The notes below the pieces were generated by a model, which made no database searches, had not been told where the DNA came from, and saw only the letters and a program-made list of their open reading frames with translations. The position numbers and the translations under genes were made by a program. Positions 8,699 through 18,785 of a DNA stretch of 64,000 bases are shown here, piece by piece (within the stretch, counting starts at the first letter, position 1; each line of letters opens with the position of its first letter). The stretch is from Anaerobiospirillum sp. NML120448 (lineage in GTDB: Bacteria > Pseudomonadota > Gammaproteobacteria > Enterobacterales > Succinivibrionaceae): positions 1-64,000 of the forward strand of contig NZ_JALKIM010000012.1 in assembly GCF_023050945.1 (NCBI RefSeq), written 5' to 3'.

Positions 8699-9973
8699 TT
8701 AGGCATCTGGGTAGAAAGGCCATACCATTGGAATGATAGCAACACAGATGATCATTGAAGCAATTACCAATGGAGTACCTACTTTAATATAGTCCATAAA
8801 CTTGAACTTACCAGGAGCCAATACTAAGGTATTTGGAGGAGTTGCTACTGGGGTAGTGAATGCGCAAGATGCGGCAATAGCAATAGCCATTACTACTGGA
8901 TATGGAGAGCACCCCATCTTAGCAGCAATAGAAATACCAATTGGGCATAATAAAGCAGCAGCTGCGGTATTGGACATGAATTGGGTAAGACCACAAGATA
9001 AGGTAAACAATACTACCATGAACACATATGGACTTGGGTTATCACCCATAATGCCTACTACTACGCTAGCAATCATTTCACCAGCGCCAGTCTTCTCTAA
9101 AGCACTAGCTAAAGGCAACATACCTGCAAATAAGAAGATAGTTACCCAGTCGATACCTTGGTAGGCCTTCTTTTCAGAAATAATGCCAGTTAAAACACAA
9201 GCTAAGGCACCAATTACAGCCACCATTTCTTGGGTTAAACCTGGAATACCAAAAATCAAACCATATATAACAAAGAGCAAGATAGCTACGCACATCATAC
9301 GAGCTCTTGGAGTGCCTGATGCTCCACGATTATTGCCTGCTGAGGAAACATCAGCCATATTCTTAGGTGTTAAATGGCGACCAACAAACACCATGTATAT
9401 AATGCCAGCTATAGAAAGAGGAACGCCGATCCAAGCAAACTCAAAAAAGCCAAATGGAGCAATATTGGCAGTTTCTAATGAGGCTGAGGCAATAATGTTT
9501 GGAGGTGTACCCACCATAGTAATACTACCGCCTACGTTAGCCGCAATAGCCATACCCATGAGCAATGGAGAGGAAGGAATTTTAGCTGCTACGCAAATAC
9601 CAATTAATACAGGCATTAAACAAGCAACAGTACCTGTATTAGAGGCAAATGATGACATGACAATAGTCAAACCCATCATAGCAATCATAAGAGGTACTTC
9701 TTTAGTGCCTACTCGTTTTACTACCGAGTTTCCTATAACTTGCGCCAATCCTGACTCAAGCATAGCAGCACCCACTACGAACATACCAGCAAAGAGCACT
9801 ACAGTAGAATTAGAAAGACCTAAAAACACTTCTTTAGGGGCTAAAACACCTAAAACACCCAAGGCTACAGTAGCTCCAATTGCGGTTACCGCAAGGGGAA
9901 CCAGCTCAGTAACGAATAAAATAGCCACAACTGCTAACACTTCTAGAGTGATAATTGCTGCTGTTTGTTCCAT
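8699..9973 (-). CDS. DASS/SLC13-type sodium-coupled anion (dicarboxylate) carrier
   Basis: An integral inner-membrane protein of 424 residues with around eleven hydrophobic segments. The two-fold repeat of the divalent anion:sodium symporter family is visible. The first half has a SFASNTGTVACLMPVL segment and the second half TQFMSNTAAAALLCPIGI, the paired SNT motifs that bind sodium and carboxylate. GTPPNIIASASL in the first half and ATPPNTLVLAPG in the second are the matching tip hairpins. Di- and tricarboxylates or sulfate are the usual substrates; which one cannot be told. The N-terminus is short, and ATG 9973 gives a first membrane helix at once. It is a single-gene unit with its own terminator, and a second DASS gene lies at 17159. 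Confidence 0.9.
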   Translation of the reverse strand: MEQTAAIITLEVLAVVAILFVTELVPLAVTAIGATVALGVLGVLAPKEVFLGLSNSTVVLFAGMFVVGAAMLESGLAQVIGNSVVKRVGTKEVPLMIAMMGLTIVMSSFASNTGTVACLMPVLIGICVAAKIPSSPLLMGMAIAANVGGSITMVGTPPNIIASASLETANIAPFGFFEFAWIGVPLSIAGIIYMVFVGRHLTPKNMADVSSAGNNRGASGTPRARMMCVAILLFVIYGLIFGIPGLTQEMVAVIGALACVLTGIISEKKAYQGIDWVTIFLFAGMLPLASALEKTGAGEMIASVVVGIMGDNPSPYVFMVVLFTLSCGLTQFMSNTAAAALLCPIGISIAAKMGCSPYPVVMAIAIAASCAFTTPVATPPNTLVLAPGKFKFMDYIKVGTPLVIASMIICVAIIPMVWPFYPDA

Positions 9974-10476
9974 AACAAGTCCCTATCCAAGACATCTAAC
10001 AACCATGCCCTTTATCATTAGCTCTATACATAATTGCCTTGTCTTACAAATAAAGATCCATTTGAGATCGAATCACGCTAGTAGCTTGCTAAACTGAAAT
10101 TATATATAGCATTATTCCCAATATCTTAGGGCATAGTTTAGATGGTGCTGGCGCTTAAGCACTGTGAAGTCAACTAAACTCTCAATACAGCCTCGCTTTT
10201 TAAATCACCTAAATAGCCTAACAACAAGATTAGTCTGTCTTTTTAGGTAAAGTAAACTCTTGCTTAGGCCTCATTGAGCAATATTTATCAATATTAGCCC
10301 CTTGAGTGATTTAGGTCGAGGATTTAGATCACACAATCCAGCGAATTTAACTAAGGTATTACGCAGCTAAAGCTTTTTGTAGATATCATTGAAAGTACTA
10401 AATCTTAGTATGCTTTTATCACTTTAAGATAAGCCTTATGTGTCATTACAGGCTAAATGCCAAAGGATAAGTTTGT
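9974..10476. other. Divergent intergenic region
   Basis: It separates the minus-strand carrier from the plus-strand unknown gene, so both promoters should lie here. I see only short AT palindromes (for example AATATTTATCAATATT near 10279) and no convincing operator. Confidence 0.4.
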
Positions 10477-11634
10477 ATGTTTAATCTAAGTGACTTGCCT
10501 GAAAAAGGCGCTAAACGAGAGCAAGCTATTTTACGGTTAGGCTCAGATGAAGCCAATGGGCCTGTGCTTTTTGAATTAGCTCAAACTGAAAAAGGAAAAT
10601 GTAAGACTGCTGCCCAAAAAGCTCTCGCACTTTTAGAATATGAAGCAGCCTCACCCTTATGGGCTAAACTTGCTAAAGGCAAATTTATGGGCATAGCTAT
10701 ACTGACGGATAGCTGCTCTAATTGCGTCTCTGAGAGTATCGCTCCTGTAATTAAGGAAAGGCTCTCAAGTCTTTTAAACGAGTCCACTCAAAGACCTTTT
10801 ACCTACAAGGAATACGAGCAATTAAATTTTTGCTTTGCTCTAATGTTAGGTAAAGACTCTCCTCAAATGCTCGAAATTTACCGCTATCTTGCCTCCAATA
10901 TCAAATTTGTGAGCAAGTTTAAACATGAGCCTCTTTATGATGGAGATAAGTGCCAAACCTTTGCTATTTGTGATGATTTGATGTTGTATCAGGCTACTCA
11001 AAGTGAAATAGCTAAAATACCTGCCATTATCCTAACAGCTTCAATCATTAAAAACCCTAGCGACAAGCTAATAGCTCTTGCCCATGAGCTCTATGAAAAT
11101 AATCATGATAGCTTTTTGACTCCTGTCTTCATGGCTGACATCATTACTAAAGACGCTGCCTATGTTTTTGAGCATTACTCGCCTCTATTAGGGTCAAAAA
11201 AGGAGGTCTATCTCTTTAATGCTTTAGGCATGCTCAATTACAAATATTATCCTGATGACTGGACGTATTGGCGTTCAAGGCCAGATAATGGCATGGAGGC
11301 ACATCTTTTTTGGACAAACTATCGCTATGGCACTTATGAAGTTCGAACTTATAAGATACGCCATGTTAACTTTGATCCAAGGTGGTATAGCCTATTAGCT
11401 ACTAATCCTTTAAAGCGCAAGCCTAAAGTCACCTGGCAACAATATAATCGCTCTGGGGTCTTATACGAAAGCTATGATGAAATGCTTTTGAGTATCTTGC
11501 CACCTAAGATAGATGATGCTGCCCTAAAAGCTCAATTGTATGACTACTTTAAAGTGCGCTCTGAACACCACAAAGTGGCCGATAGTATTTCTGTCTATAA
11601 GGATGCTCTAAAGTACTATGCACCTGAAAGTTAA
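10477..11634 (+). CDS. Unknown protein with HEAT-like N-terminus
   Basis: 385 residues, start ATG 10477 with AAGGA nine bases upstream. No signal peptide or membrane segment, so probably cytoplasmic. Residues 1-75 (RLGSDEANGPVLFELAQTEKG, CKTAAQKALALLEYEAASPLWAKL) look like two short helical repeats of HEAT/ARM type: Ala/Leu-rich helix pairs with a recurrent AAQKALA pattern. The middle is helical and unremarkable. The C-terminal third is rich in Trp and Tyr (DDWTYWRSRPDNGMEAHLFW, YRYGTYEVRTYKIRHVNFDPRW), suggesting a folded aromatic-rich domain. I do not recognise the family. It is flanked by gaps on both sides, so it is probably monocistronic. Codon use resembles its neighbours. Real gene: likely; function: unknown. 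Confidence 0.75.
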   Translation: MFNLSDLPEKGAKREQAILRLGSDEANGPVLFELAQTEKGKCKTAAQKALALLEYEAASPLWAKLAKGKFMGIAILTDSCSNCVSESIAPVIKERLSSLLNESTQRPFTYKEYEQLNFCFALMLGKDSPQMLEIYRYLASNIKFVSKFKHEPLYDGDKCQTFAICDDLMLYQATQSEIAKIPAIILTASIIKNPSDKLIALAHELYENNHDSFLTPVFMADIITKDAAYVFEHYSPLLGSKKEVYLFNALGMLNYKYYPDDWTYWRSRPDNGMEAHLFWTNYRYGTYEVRTYKIRHVNFDPRWYSLLATNPLKRKPKVTWQQYNRSGVLYESYDEMLLSILPPKIDDAALKAQLYDYFKVRSEHHKVADSISVYKDALKYYAPES

Positions 11635-11769
11635 ATCATCACATCACGCCACGGCTTATCTTTAGCAAAAATATTAAACTACCAGCCTAGGAGCAACAAG
11701 GCTTATTTAATCCAGCATAAGCTTATGCTTATGCTTATGCTCTATTAGCTTTTTCACTATTTACAAGTA

Positions 11770-11794
11770 AAAAAGGCGGACTTACGCCCGCCTC
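11770..11794 (-). terminator. Terminator downstream of the flagellin remnant
   Basis: AGGCGG / CCGCCT stem (11774-11779 and 11789-11794), followed on the minus strand by TTTTTT. It is correctly placed for a minus-strand flagellin gene whose C-terminal part remains at 11824. The survival of the terminator suggests the gene decayed in place. Confidence 0.7.
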
Positions 11795-11823
11795 TAAATA
11801 TAAAGAGAGAGATATTGTTATTC

Positions 11824-12056
11824 TTATTGACCTAACAAGCTAAGTGCAATGGTTGGACGCTGGTTAGCCTGAGCCAGCACTGATTGAGAAGCTTGTTGGA
11901 TAATATTATTCTGGGTTAGAGCCGCAGTTTCAGAGGCAAAGTCGGTATCACGAATACGGCTACGTGCATCAGACTCATTTTCTGCGATATTAGCCTGATT
12001 AAAGTAGCTTAGTTCACTGTTATTTATGGGCTTGTTGAAGTTGTGCTGCTGACTAT
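11824..12056 (-). pseudogene. Flagellin C-terminal remnant
   Basis: On the minus strand, ending at TAA 11824-11826, the frame reads [18 protein letters not shown] then [20 protein letters not shown] and finally [13 protein letters not shown]. This is an unmistakable flagellin D0/D1 C-terminus. Upstream of about 12000 the sequence stops resembling flagellin ([14 protein letters not shown]) and runs into a stop near 12060. The N-terminal half is missing. The sequence differs from the two intact flagellins at 29.8-31.7 kb ([10 protein letters not shown] instead of [10 protein letters not shown]), so it is a remnant of a different flagellin class, not a recent duplicate. Confidence 0.85.
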
Positions 12057-12330
12057 AAAAATACTATTGTTTTTTGGATTGTTTGCACTTTTTAAGTTCG
12101 TAGAAGTTTGCAATTTGACAGAAAAGTGAGCCAACAAATTGTTGCTAGAATTTGTGATGCGCAATAGAGCTATTGGTACAACCTATGATGTCAAAACCAC
12201 AAAGTTAGCTTAAGTTTTTGTAATTGGGAGTGGCCTTCAAAAAAGGAGTTGCGATTTGGGGGCTTGAGGCTGGATGGTGAAAGGTAGAAGGTGGAGGCTT
12301 TTAAGGGTAAGGTTTTAAAGTATGGGTAAA

Positions 12331-12362
12331 AAAAGGCGTTAAAACAAAGTTTAACGCCTTTT
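12331..12362 (-). terminator. Intrinsic terminator of the chemoreceptor gene
   Basis: AAGGCGTTAAA pairs with TTTAACGCCTT (12333-12360) around a short loop, with seven T following on the minus strand. Placed about 100 nt after the receptor stop codon. Confidence 0.8.
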
Positions 12363-12463
12363 AGATCTTAATGCTAAATGATTAACTACTAAGTAATAGC
12401 TTTAGTGCATTACTCTAAAGCTAAGAAAAATCTCTTAATAGTCTAAATGGTTTTTCCATTAGC

Positions 12464-14116
12464 TTATGAATTGTAGTTCTTACCTGTACGGAAGAATGAA
12501 AGTGCCTTTTGCAAGCCCTTTAACTCGTCTAAGGTAGACTTGATACAATCATTTTGCATGGAAGCCTGAGCTGTCATTTCACTTGATGCTTGGGTTACGT
12601 TCTGAGCATTAGCAGAGATCTCACCAGTAGCAGTGGTTTGCTCCTCAGCTGAGGTAGCAATTTGGGTAATTTGGCTGTTAAGGCCAACTACGTGACTGGT
12701 AATGTCATTGAGTAAGTTCTCAAGCTCTTTAGCATCATTGGCCACTTTGTCCATATTCTCAACAGAGTTGGTAATAGAAACAGAAGCAGACTCAGCATAC
12801 TCTTGAATGGTTTGTACCATCTCATTAATTTCTTGAGTTGACTTAGCAGTACGAATAGCAAGGTTACGTACTTCATCAGCTACCACAGCAAAGCCGCGAC
12901 CAGCTTCACCAGAACGAGCAGCCTCAATAGCAGCATTTAAAGCCAACAAGTTAGTTTGTGCAGCAATGTCATCAATAGCACTTACAATCATTGAAATGTC
13001 ACGGCTCTTAGCAGCAAGTAACTCAATCTTGGCAGAGTTATCCTTGGTATTAGCAACCTGTTGCTGAACATTATTAAAAGCTCTTTGCACTACAGTAACA
13101 CCATTGCTGGTAATTTCACGGCAAACATCTGAGCCATGTGCTGCGGTCTCACAGTTGCGAGCAATATCAGCAGTAGTAGAAACCATCTCATCAGAGGCGG
13201 CAGCTACAGTCATAGCCTGAGACTCTACATCGCTAGTGGACTTGGAAATTACCTGAGATGAATTGCGTACTCGCTCTAACTCTTTATCAAGCTGTAAAAC
13301 TTCATTTTGAGTCATATCAACAATGTCACGTACAGCATCATTGAGCTTGTTTAAGGCTGCAACTGCGTGACCAAACTCATCCTTGGTTTTAACCTCAAAG
13401 CGCTTAGTAAAGTCACCATCTGCCATGAGATCAATGTGAGTAATAGCGCCTTTAATTTGCTGAGCAATATAGCCAGAAATGCAAAGGGCAATACTAATAG
13501 CACTTATTACACCAACAACAGCTAAGATAGAAACCAAATAAATGCTTCTTGGATTAGCAGCCTCATCAGCAAGCTTCATGCTATAGGAGGTTTGTAACTT
13601 AGTGATATTACCTGCGATAGTTACTGTTCTTGTCCACAGAGGCAAAGAGTCCATAGTGTAAAGATCAAGAGCACTATCAGCCTTGTCAGTAATTAATAAT
13701 GGAGAAACCTTATTACGCAAGTGATTTGTATAGGCCTTAGCAGCCTCTTGCAAGTTCTTAATAGCAATAGGATATTCTGCAACTGGAATTGCATCAACTT
13801 GGAGACGATCTACAGCATCTTCAAGGCGCTTTAAAATTGGCTCATACTGATTGTAGAACTGTTGAGGATTATAAGTAGACTCCATATAGTTAATACCACG
13901 GCAGTAATTAACATTGGTGTCTCTGGCTACAGCCTCAACATACTGAATACGAGTAAAAGCATTACTTATCACATTATCAATATTCTTAGCAGCCTGACGA
14001 GCATTGCTAAGAGCATAAATAGACACTCCAACTACCAATAAATTGATAAAGATAACAACCAAGAATCCAGTTAGGATCTTGAAGCGAGTATTAGCATTAA
14101 GAAATACATGAAACAT
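12464..14116 (-). CDS. Methyl-accepting chemotaxis protein (4-helix-bundle sensor)
   Basis: A transmembrane chemoreceptor of 550 residues. TM1 is about residues 13-35 ([20 protein letters not shown]) and a periplasmic helical sensor of about 160 residues follows. TM2 is about 193-215 ([20 protein letters not shown]), leading into a HAMP domain ([32 protein letters not shown]). The cytoplasmic signalling hairpin has the invariant tip [20 protein letters not shown] and [18 protein letters not shown], which contacts CheA and CheW. No C-terminal NWETF-type tether is present. It belongs to the same subfamily as the receptors at 56.5 and 59.2 kb, which share the short N-terminus and the (T/N)xxDNVxSQAMTVA-like helix. 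Ligand unknown. Start ATG 14116 gives a short cytoplasmic lead typical of the group. Confidence 0.93.
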   Translation of the reverse strand: MFHVFLNANTRFKILTGFLVVIFINLLVVGVSIYALSNARQAAKNIDNVISNAFTRIQYVEAVARDTNVNYCRGINYMESTYNPQQFYNQYEPILKRLEDAVDRLQVDAIPVAEYPIAIKNLQEAAKAYTNHLRNKVSPLLITDKADSALDLYTMDSLPLWTRTVTIAGNITKLQTSYSMKLADEAANPRSIYLVSILAVVGVISAISIALCISGYIAQQIKGAITHIDLMADGDFTKRFEVKTKDEFGHAVAALNKLNDAVRDIVDMTQNEVLQLDKELERVRNSSQVISKSTSDVESQAMTVAAASDEMVSTTADIARNCETAAHGSDVCREITSNGVTVVQRAFNNVQQQVANTKDNSAKIELLAAKSRDISMIVSAIDDIAAQTNLLALNAAIEAARSGEAGRGFAVVADEVRNLAIRTAKSTQEINEMVQTIQEYAESASVSITNSVENMDKVANDAKELENLLNDITSHVVGLNSQITQIATSAEEQTTATGEISANAQNVTQASSEMTAQASMQNDCIKSTLDELKGLQKALSFFRTGKNYNS

Positions 14117-15288
14117 GGTAATTTAGCATTTCCACCTTAAAGCACATACTTTAATTACCAATAGCTCTATCTTAAAAATAGTATTAGACAATAACGCAAG
14201 CGCCGCCTAGAGCAACTAAATGCAGTCAAAGGCAACTCTATACAAATACTATTACTATGCACATAACGACTGATTTACAGAAGATAATGACTTAGAAATT
14301 ATTATTGGTCGTTGTGTTAGTAAGGTTTAATATCAATAACTAAATCAAAAGACGAAACGGATAAAAGGTAAAAAGCATATCGCCAGACAAAATTTAATAT
14401 TTTGATGTCATTAAAGGAGGAAAATACTCTCCTTGCAAAAAATAACAACCACTTAAAATGCTTAACAACTACTCATTACAAATATTTCTACTTGCAACTT
14501 TCAACACTAGCCCTTACATGGTGTTCAAACATAAAACACGCAGCTAAGCAACTAAACCATCTAAACGCCGCTTAACTATGGCTTATCAATACGAGCAAGA
14601 TTATTTTCACCTATTTTTTGTAAACAAGTGAAAGCCATTTACGACTTGTTAAGAGCAGTAAAAGGAACCCTTAGCAAGCACGCTCCTTTTATTACACCAC
14701 ACATTAGACACTTATTCAAAAAAACAAGACTTAATTAGCTAAGAACATCACAATTGCAAAATATTTTTATGTTATATCTATTAAGTTATTAAACTTAGCC
14801 ATTATAAGCTCTTTCTTTAAGAGAATGTTGTGAAAAAACATACTATTGGCAAGCATTTAAGATAGTGAATATCTAACCCAATTATATTCACACGAATTAA
14901 TTAACCTCTTTTGGAAAATTCGCTTTTATCGTATTTGCAGATCAATTTCTTGGTAAAAATATTTATTTTGGGCTGTATTACAAGCTAGCGTACTTTTCTG
15001 ACTTTTTTTGTCATATAGACCAACAATTTGATTCGTCAGACAAAAAAGCAACTAATTAACGTTGTTTATAAAAATTAACGCAGAGGGATAAAATAGTGTA
15101 GTTTTTAGTCAGGCATCTTAAGCTATTAAACGCTGATGTGGCAAAAGATACAGATTCGCAATGAAAGGCCGTTTTTAATTAAAAGTTACCCGTTTTAATG
15201 GTTGGGCAATACCAAAAATATAAAACGGTCTTTATTATTTCTAAACCAAAAAAGAATCACTGTAAAACTCAACTTAGTGCTCAGAAAA

Positions 15289-15431
15289 CTGACATAGGGG
15301 AGACATTCAAATATTTACATTAAACTAACAGTTTTGCTGTATGTTGAGGGTCATTTATTCGAATTTATTACCTCCCCAACGCAAAATCTAAGCAAATTTT
15401 GATAAATAACCAACTCTCTCCCCTATGTATG
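15289..15431 (+). mobile_element. MITE-like element, copy 1
   Basis: About 140 bp with terminal inverted repeats: GACATAGGGGAGA at 15291-15303 and TCTCCCCTATGT ending at 15428. It is too short to code for a transposase. The same sequence occurs in inverse orientation at 29338-29479, with roughly eleven mismatches and no gaps in my hand alignment. The direct repeat AGAAAA (15283-15288 and 15432-15437) flanks it two to three bases outside the terminal repeats, which looks like a target-site duplication. It is presumably moved in trans by a transposase that is not in this window. Confidence 0.8.
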
Positions 15432-17016
15432 AGAAAAAGGCACATCGATGTTCTTGTCGCAAGGACAAACAACAAGAAAGGTTCATACCGCACGGAAACA
15501 TGTTGTTAAATGCTTCAAAAGTCTATTCTATTCATGGAAAAGCGCCTAAGCTTACAAAGTTGTTTAGTTGTGAGTTAATTCATAAGCTTTTTAAGAAAAT
15601 GGCTACGAGCATAAGGACTAACGAAACTCCTTATGACAGACAATGGGGTTCTTTGTATTATCTTTTGTGTTTGCTGCTCTTGCTGGCAATGCTTCTTTGG
15701 CTCATGTTTAACTTAAGTATAGACATTTATGTGCTTTGGCAAATGTGAAACCAGCATCCCCTCGAACAGTTGAGAGAAGTATGGAACAGGCTGAGGCTAT
15801 ATCAGCCGCAATGAAAGCTATGACTTTCAAATTAATGATTTCCTATAATCAATTGGTCGATAATCTCGTTTTTTTAACCGTTGGCGCTGACACTATCCTC
15901 TACTCTCCAACTATCTTACTTGGTGAAGTTGGCAAATTAATTACAAAACATCCTATTTAGAGTCGGCGTAATGAAGACTTGCTCCCTCATTAGCCTGCTA
16001 GTTAACTAAAAAGTGCAACTTCTTTGGCTAAAACTACTATTTATTGCTGATAAATGGCTTTTGCAGGCCATCCATAAAATGTAGCAACATCTCCCCAGTC
16101 TCATGAAACACTCTAGTATGCCCTTATGCCATTGGTATTAAGGGCAAGATAGATTCCTGTAGGTATTTTTCGCTTGCGCTCGTAAGTGATGGAGCACTGA
16201 TGTTAGCAGCAGAATTGCTGTTTTTAGGCTGACAGGTGGCGGGCCTTCTAATTAGCTAGCTAGCTAGCTGGCAGGACGGAAGTAAGTCAGCCAGAAGGCA
16301 AACAGCAAGTTTATTGGTTGGTGAGTGATGGTGAGTGGTGATGCAGGGGTGTTTGTTTTACAGGCAAGTAAGCTTAATGTGTTTGTTTGATTCTAGTATT
16401 TTTAGTTTTAGTTAGCTGGTACTAATGACAATTGAGTTTGCAGGTGTGAAATCATTCTGGACTTGCCTTTGATATTGATATTTGTCACTTAATTTTTTCA
16501 TGATTAGAACATGATTGATGCGCCGTTTATATAGCTGGTTTACTTACATACCAGCACAGAAATAGACGCTAAGAGACTATTTTGCCATACGCTTAAAATG
16601 GCTTATATATCGCTTTTTATAAAAATTTATGTTGGTTTAATAAATCACTTTGATCAATTATTGGGCATCGAATTGACCCTGATCACAAATATCTATGTGT
16701 TCTCTCTTGTCAAGCTCTTTTTTTATCAATACCTTTTTTAAATTAACATGTCTTACAAGTGGCCTATTTATCGAATATATGAACTTTAGATGGTACTTTT
16801 AGATAAAGCTCTTGACGATAAAAAAGCCTTTTTTTTGATACGTTTTTGCAAATTTGGGCAGTTATAAGGGCTTTTATGTATGAAATATGTGAACTTGCCC
16901 TAATAATTAAGTTTCTAATTGAAATTTCTGTCAATTTTTATCAACTAGGCTATTGCGAGATGGGTGTTTTTGTTTATTTTGTATTCAAGCCCACGTGCTC
17001 TAGCAAGTTTTTACTT

Positions 17017-17100
17017 TAGGTTCTTCATACAAGTTAACTTGCAAAGTCCTTGTTTAATGTGAGCACAAAATAAATCAAGTTAATTTGTATGAAGAACCTA
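17017..17100. repeat. Inverted repeat with 25-bp arms upstream of the DASS gene
   Basis: The arms 17017-17041 and 17076-17100 read TAGGTTCTTCATACAA then a variable base then TTAACTTG, and are complementary with one mismatch. They enclose a 34-nt AT-rich spacer. It ends 58 nt before the start codon of the carrier gene. It could be a large 5'-UTR stem-loop, a paired operator or a small inverted-repeat element. Only this copy is seen in the window. Confidence 0.7.
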
Positions 17101-17158
17101 GGTTAATCATTAACAGCTATCACATGAGCTTATGAGTTAGAAACCAAGGAGCTTTTTT

Positions 17159-18523
17159 ATGTCACCGAAAGCAAAAACTTTCATAGTTATCGGCGATATT
17201 GTACTGTTTATCCTGCTTCTCAACTTTTTACCATTCCAACCACAAGAGAATAAGGGCTTAGCGTTATTACTCTTTGTTGGTATCTTATGGTTAACTGAAG
17301 CAGTTCACGTTACTATTACCGCTATTTCGATCCCAATTTTAGCCGCCATGTTAGGCTTGGTAACAACCACCAAAGCATTAAACGGCTTCTCTGATCCAAA
17401 CATCTACTTATTCTTCGGTGGTTTTGCATTAGCAGCTGCAATGCACTTCCAGAAGATCGATAGAATTATCGCTCAGAGAATTATGGTTTTAGCAAGAGGC
17501 AACTTCCTCTTATCCGTAATCTTCTTATTCTCAGTAACTGCCTTCTTATCCATGTGGATGAGTAACACTGCCACCGCAGCTATGATGCTTCCTTTGGCAC
17601 TTGGTATGTTATCTAAGTTAGATCCTAAAGAGAATAAGGCTGTATTTACTTTCGTATTATTAGGTATTGCCTTCTCAGCTTCTATTGGTGGTATGGGTAC
17701 CTTGGTAGGTTCTCCTCCAAATGCTATCGTAGCCTCCAACATGGATCTAACTTTCGCTGACTGGTTTGTTATTGGCTTCCCATTCATGATGGTTCTCATG
17801 CCAATCATGTTATTAACTCTCTACTTTGTCTTCAAGCCTAACCTCAAGATTGAAGTTGACTTCAAGGACGAGCGTATTGAGTTCAATGGCCAACGTTACT
17901 TAACCTTAGGTATCTTCGTAGTAATTGCTTTATGCTGGATTTTCTCTGGCAAGATCAACCCAATCATTAGCAGCTTATTCGGCTTAACTGCCAACATCGG
18001 CTCTTTTGATAGCGTGATCGCTATTGCAGCAGCAATTATCGTAGTAGTATTAAAGCTCATCTCTTGGAAAGAAGTACAAGAGAACACTGATTGGGGCGTG
18101 TTAATGCTCTTCGGCGGCGGTATTACCTTATCTGCCGTATTAAAGGACTCTGGTGCCTCCAAGATCATGGCTGACGGTATCGTGTTCTTAGTTCAGGGCC
18201 AACACTACTTCATCATTGGTTTATTAGTATCATTCTTTATCGTATTCTTAACCGAGTTCACCTCTAATACCGCATCTGCCGCCTTATTAGTACCATTGTT
18301 CATCTCTATTGCAGAGAGCATCGGTGCACCTCCATTAGGCTTAGCATTAATCATCGGTTTAGGTGCATCCTGTGCGTTCATGTTGCCAGTAGCAACTCCT
18401 CCAAACGCCATCGTATTCGGTACTGGATACGTAAAGCAGCAAGACATGGTTCGCGTTGGTTTAGTATTGAACATTATCTGTTCCTTCGTTATCGCAATCG
18501 GCGCTTACTTATTCTTCCTTTAA
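17159..18523 (+). CDS. DASS/SLC13-type sodium-coupled anion (dicarboxylate) carrier
   Basis: 454 residues with around twelve hydrophobic segments. Both family SNT motifs are intact: SMWMSNTATAAMMLPLAL in the first repeat and TEFTSNTASAALLVPLFI in the second. The GSPPNAIVASNM and ATPPNAIVFGTG hairpins pair with them. A cytoplasmic loop near residue 225 is rich in Lys, Asp and Glu. It is closer to the classic bacterial dicarboxylate/sulfate symporters than the gene at 8699. Start ATG 17159 has AAGGAG seven bases upstream. The codon choice (many AAC, TTC and ATC) looks like a highly expressed gene compared with neighbours. Likely role: uptake or exchange of C4-dicarboxylates or a similar anion; substrate is inferred. 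A 25-bp-arm inverted repeat lies directly upstream. Confidence 0.92.
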   Translation: MSPKAKTFIVIGDIVLFILLLNFLPFQPQENKGLALLLFVGILWLTEAVHVTITAISIPILAAMLGLVTTTKALNGFSDPNIYLFFGGFALAAAMHFQKIDRIIAQRIMVLARGNFLLSVIFLFSVTAFLSMWMSNTATAAMMLPLALGMLSKLDPKENKAVFTFVLLGIAFSASIGGMGTLVGSPPNAIVASNMDLTFADWFVIGFPFMMVLMPIMLLTLYFVFKPNLKIEVDFKDERIEFNGQRYLTLGIFVVIALCWIFSGKINPIISSLFGLTANIGSFDSVIAIAAAIIVVVLKLISWKEVQENTDWGVLMLFGGGITLSAVLKDSGASKIMADGIVFLVQGQHYFIIGLLVSFFIVFLTEFTSNTASAALLVPLFISIAESIGAPPLGLALIIGLGASCAFMLPVATPPNAIVFGTGYVKQQDMVRVGLVLNIICSFVIAIGAYLFFL

Positions 18524-18533
18524 AGTTTTAACA

Positions 18534-18559
18534 GCTAGGCCAGAAAAATTTGGCCTAGC
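18534..18559 (+). terminator. Hairpin after the DASS carrier gene
   Basis: GCTAGGCCA / TGGCCTAGC stem directly after the stop codon but without a U-run. More likely a 3'-protecting stem than a full intrinsic terminator. Confidence 0.5.
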
Positions 18560-18756
18560 CCCTAAAAGGATATACTTACAAGTAATAAGCTAATTAGATA
18601 GGTCATTATTTTTCTAGCAAAGCTCCAAGCTCCTTACAATTTAATTGGTAAAGGACAGAGCCCAAAAAACTTATCTAACTAAGGCCTATCCAAATTAACA
18701 ACTTGTAGCAAAACTTTAGAAAGTACCAAATGAATTAAAATCTGTCATTGTTTAGC

Positions 18757-18785
18757 AAAGGGGAGCGCAAGCTCCCCTTTTTTTT
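18757..18785 (+). terminator. Strong intrinsic terminator
   Basis: AAGGGGAGC-GCAA-GCTCCCCTT followed by eight or more T. It lies 230 nt beyond the carrier stop codon. The intervening sequence has no gene, so either the carrier transcript has a long 3' UTR or a small RNA ends here. Confidence 0.85.

Larger units (their letters stand above)
14117..17158. other. 3-kb stretch with no convincing gene
   Basis: AT-rich. It contains an imperfect hairpin at about 15164-15233 (AAAGGCCGTTTTT against AAAACGGTCTTT), the inverted-repeat element at 15289, and a TAGC run near 16251-16270. It also has a possible CRP-like site near 16676-16691 (AATTGACCCTGATCACAAAT) and the inverted repeat at 17017. Two open frames (15425-15748 and 15736-15960) encode no recognisable protein. 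The first one starts inside the repeat element. Confidence 0.55.

Noticed and set aside
9183-10097. 304-codon open frame on the plus strand
   Set aside because: Antisense to the DASS carrier gene, whose membrane-protein composition is unmistakable on the minus strand. The antisense product is Pro/Thr/Ile low complexity.
15425-15960. Two overlapping open frames (107 and 74 codons)
   Set aside because: The first starts inside the terminal repeat of the inverted-repeat element. Neither has a good ribosome-binding site or recognisable domain. A decayed gene cannot be excluded.
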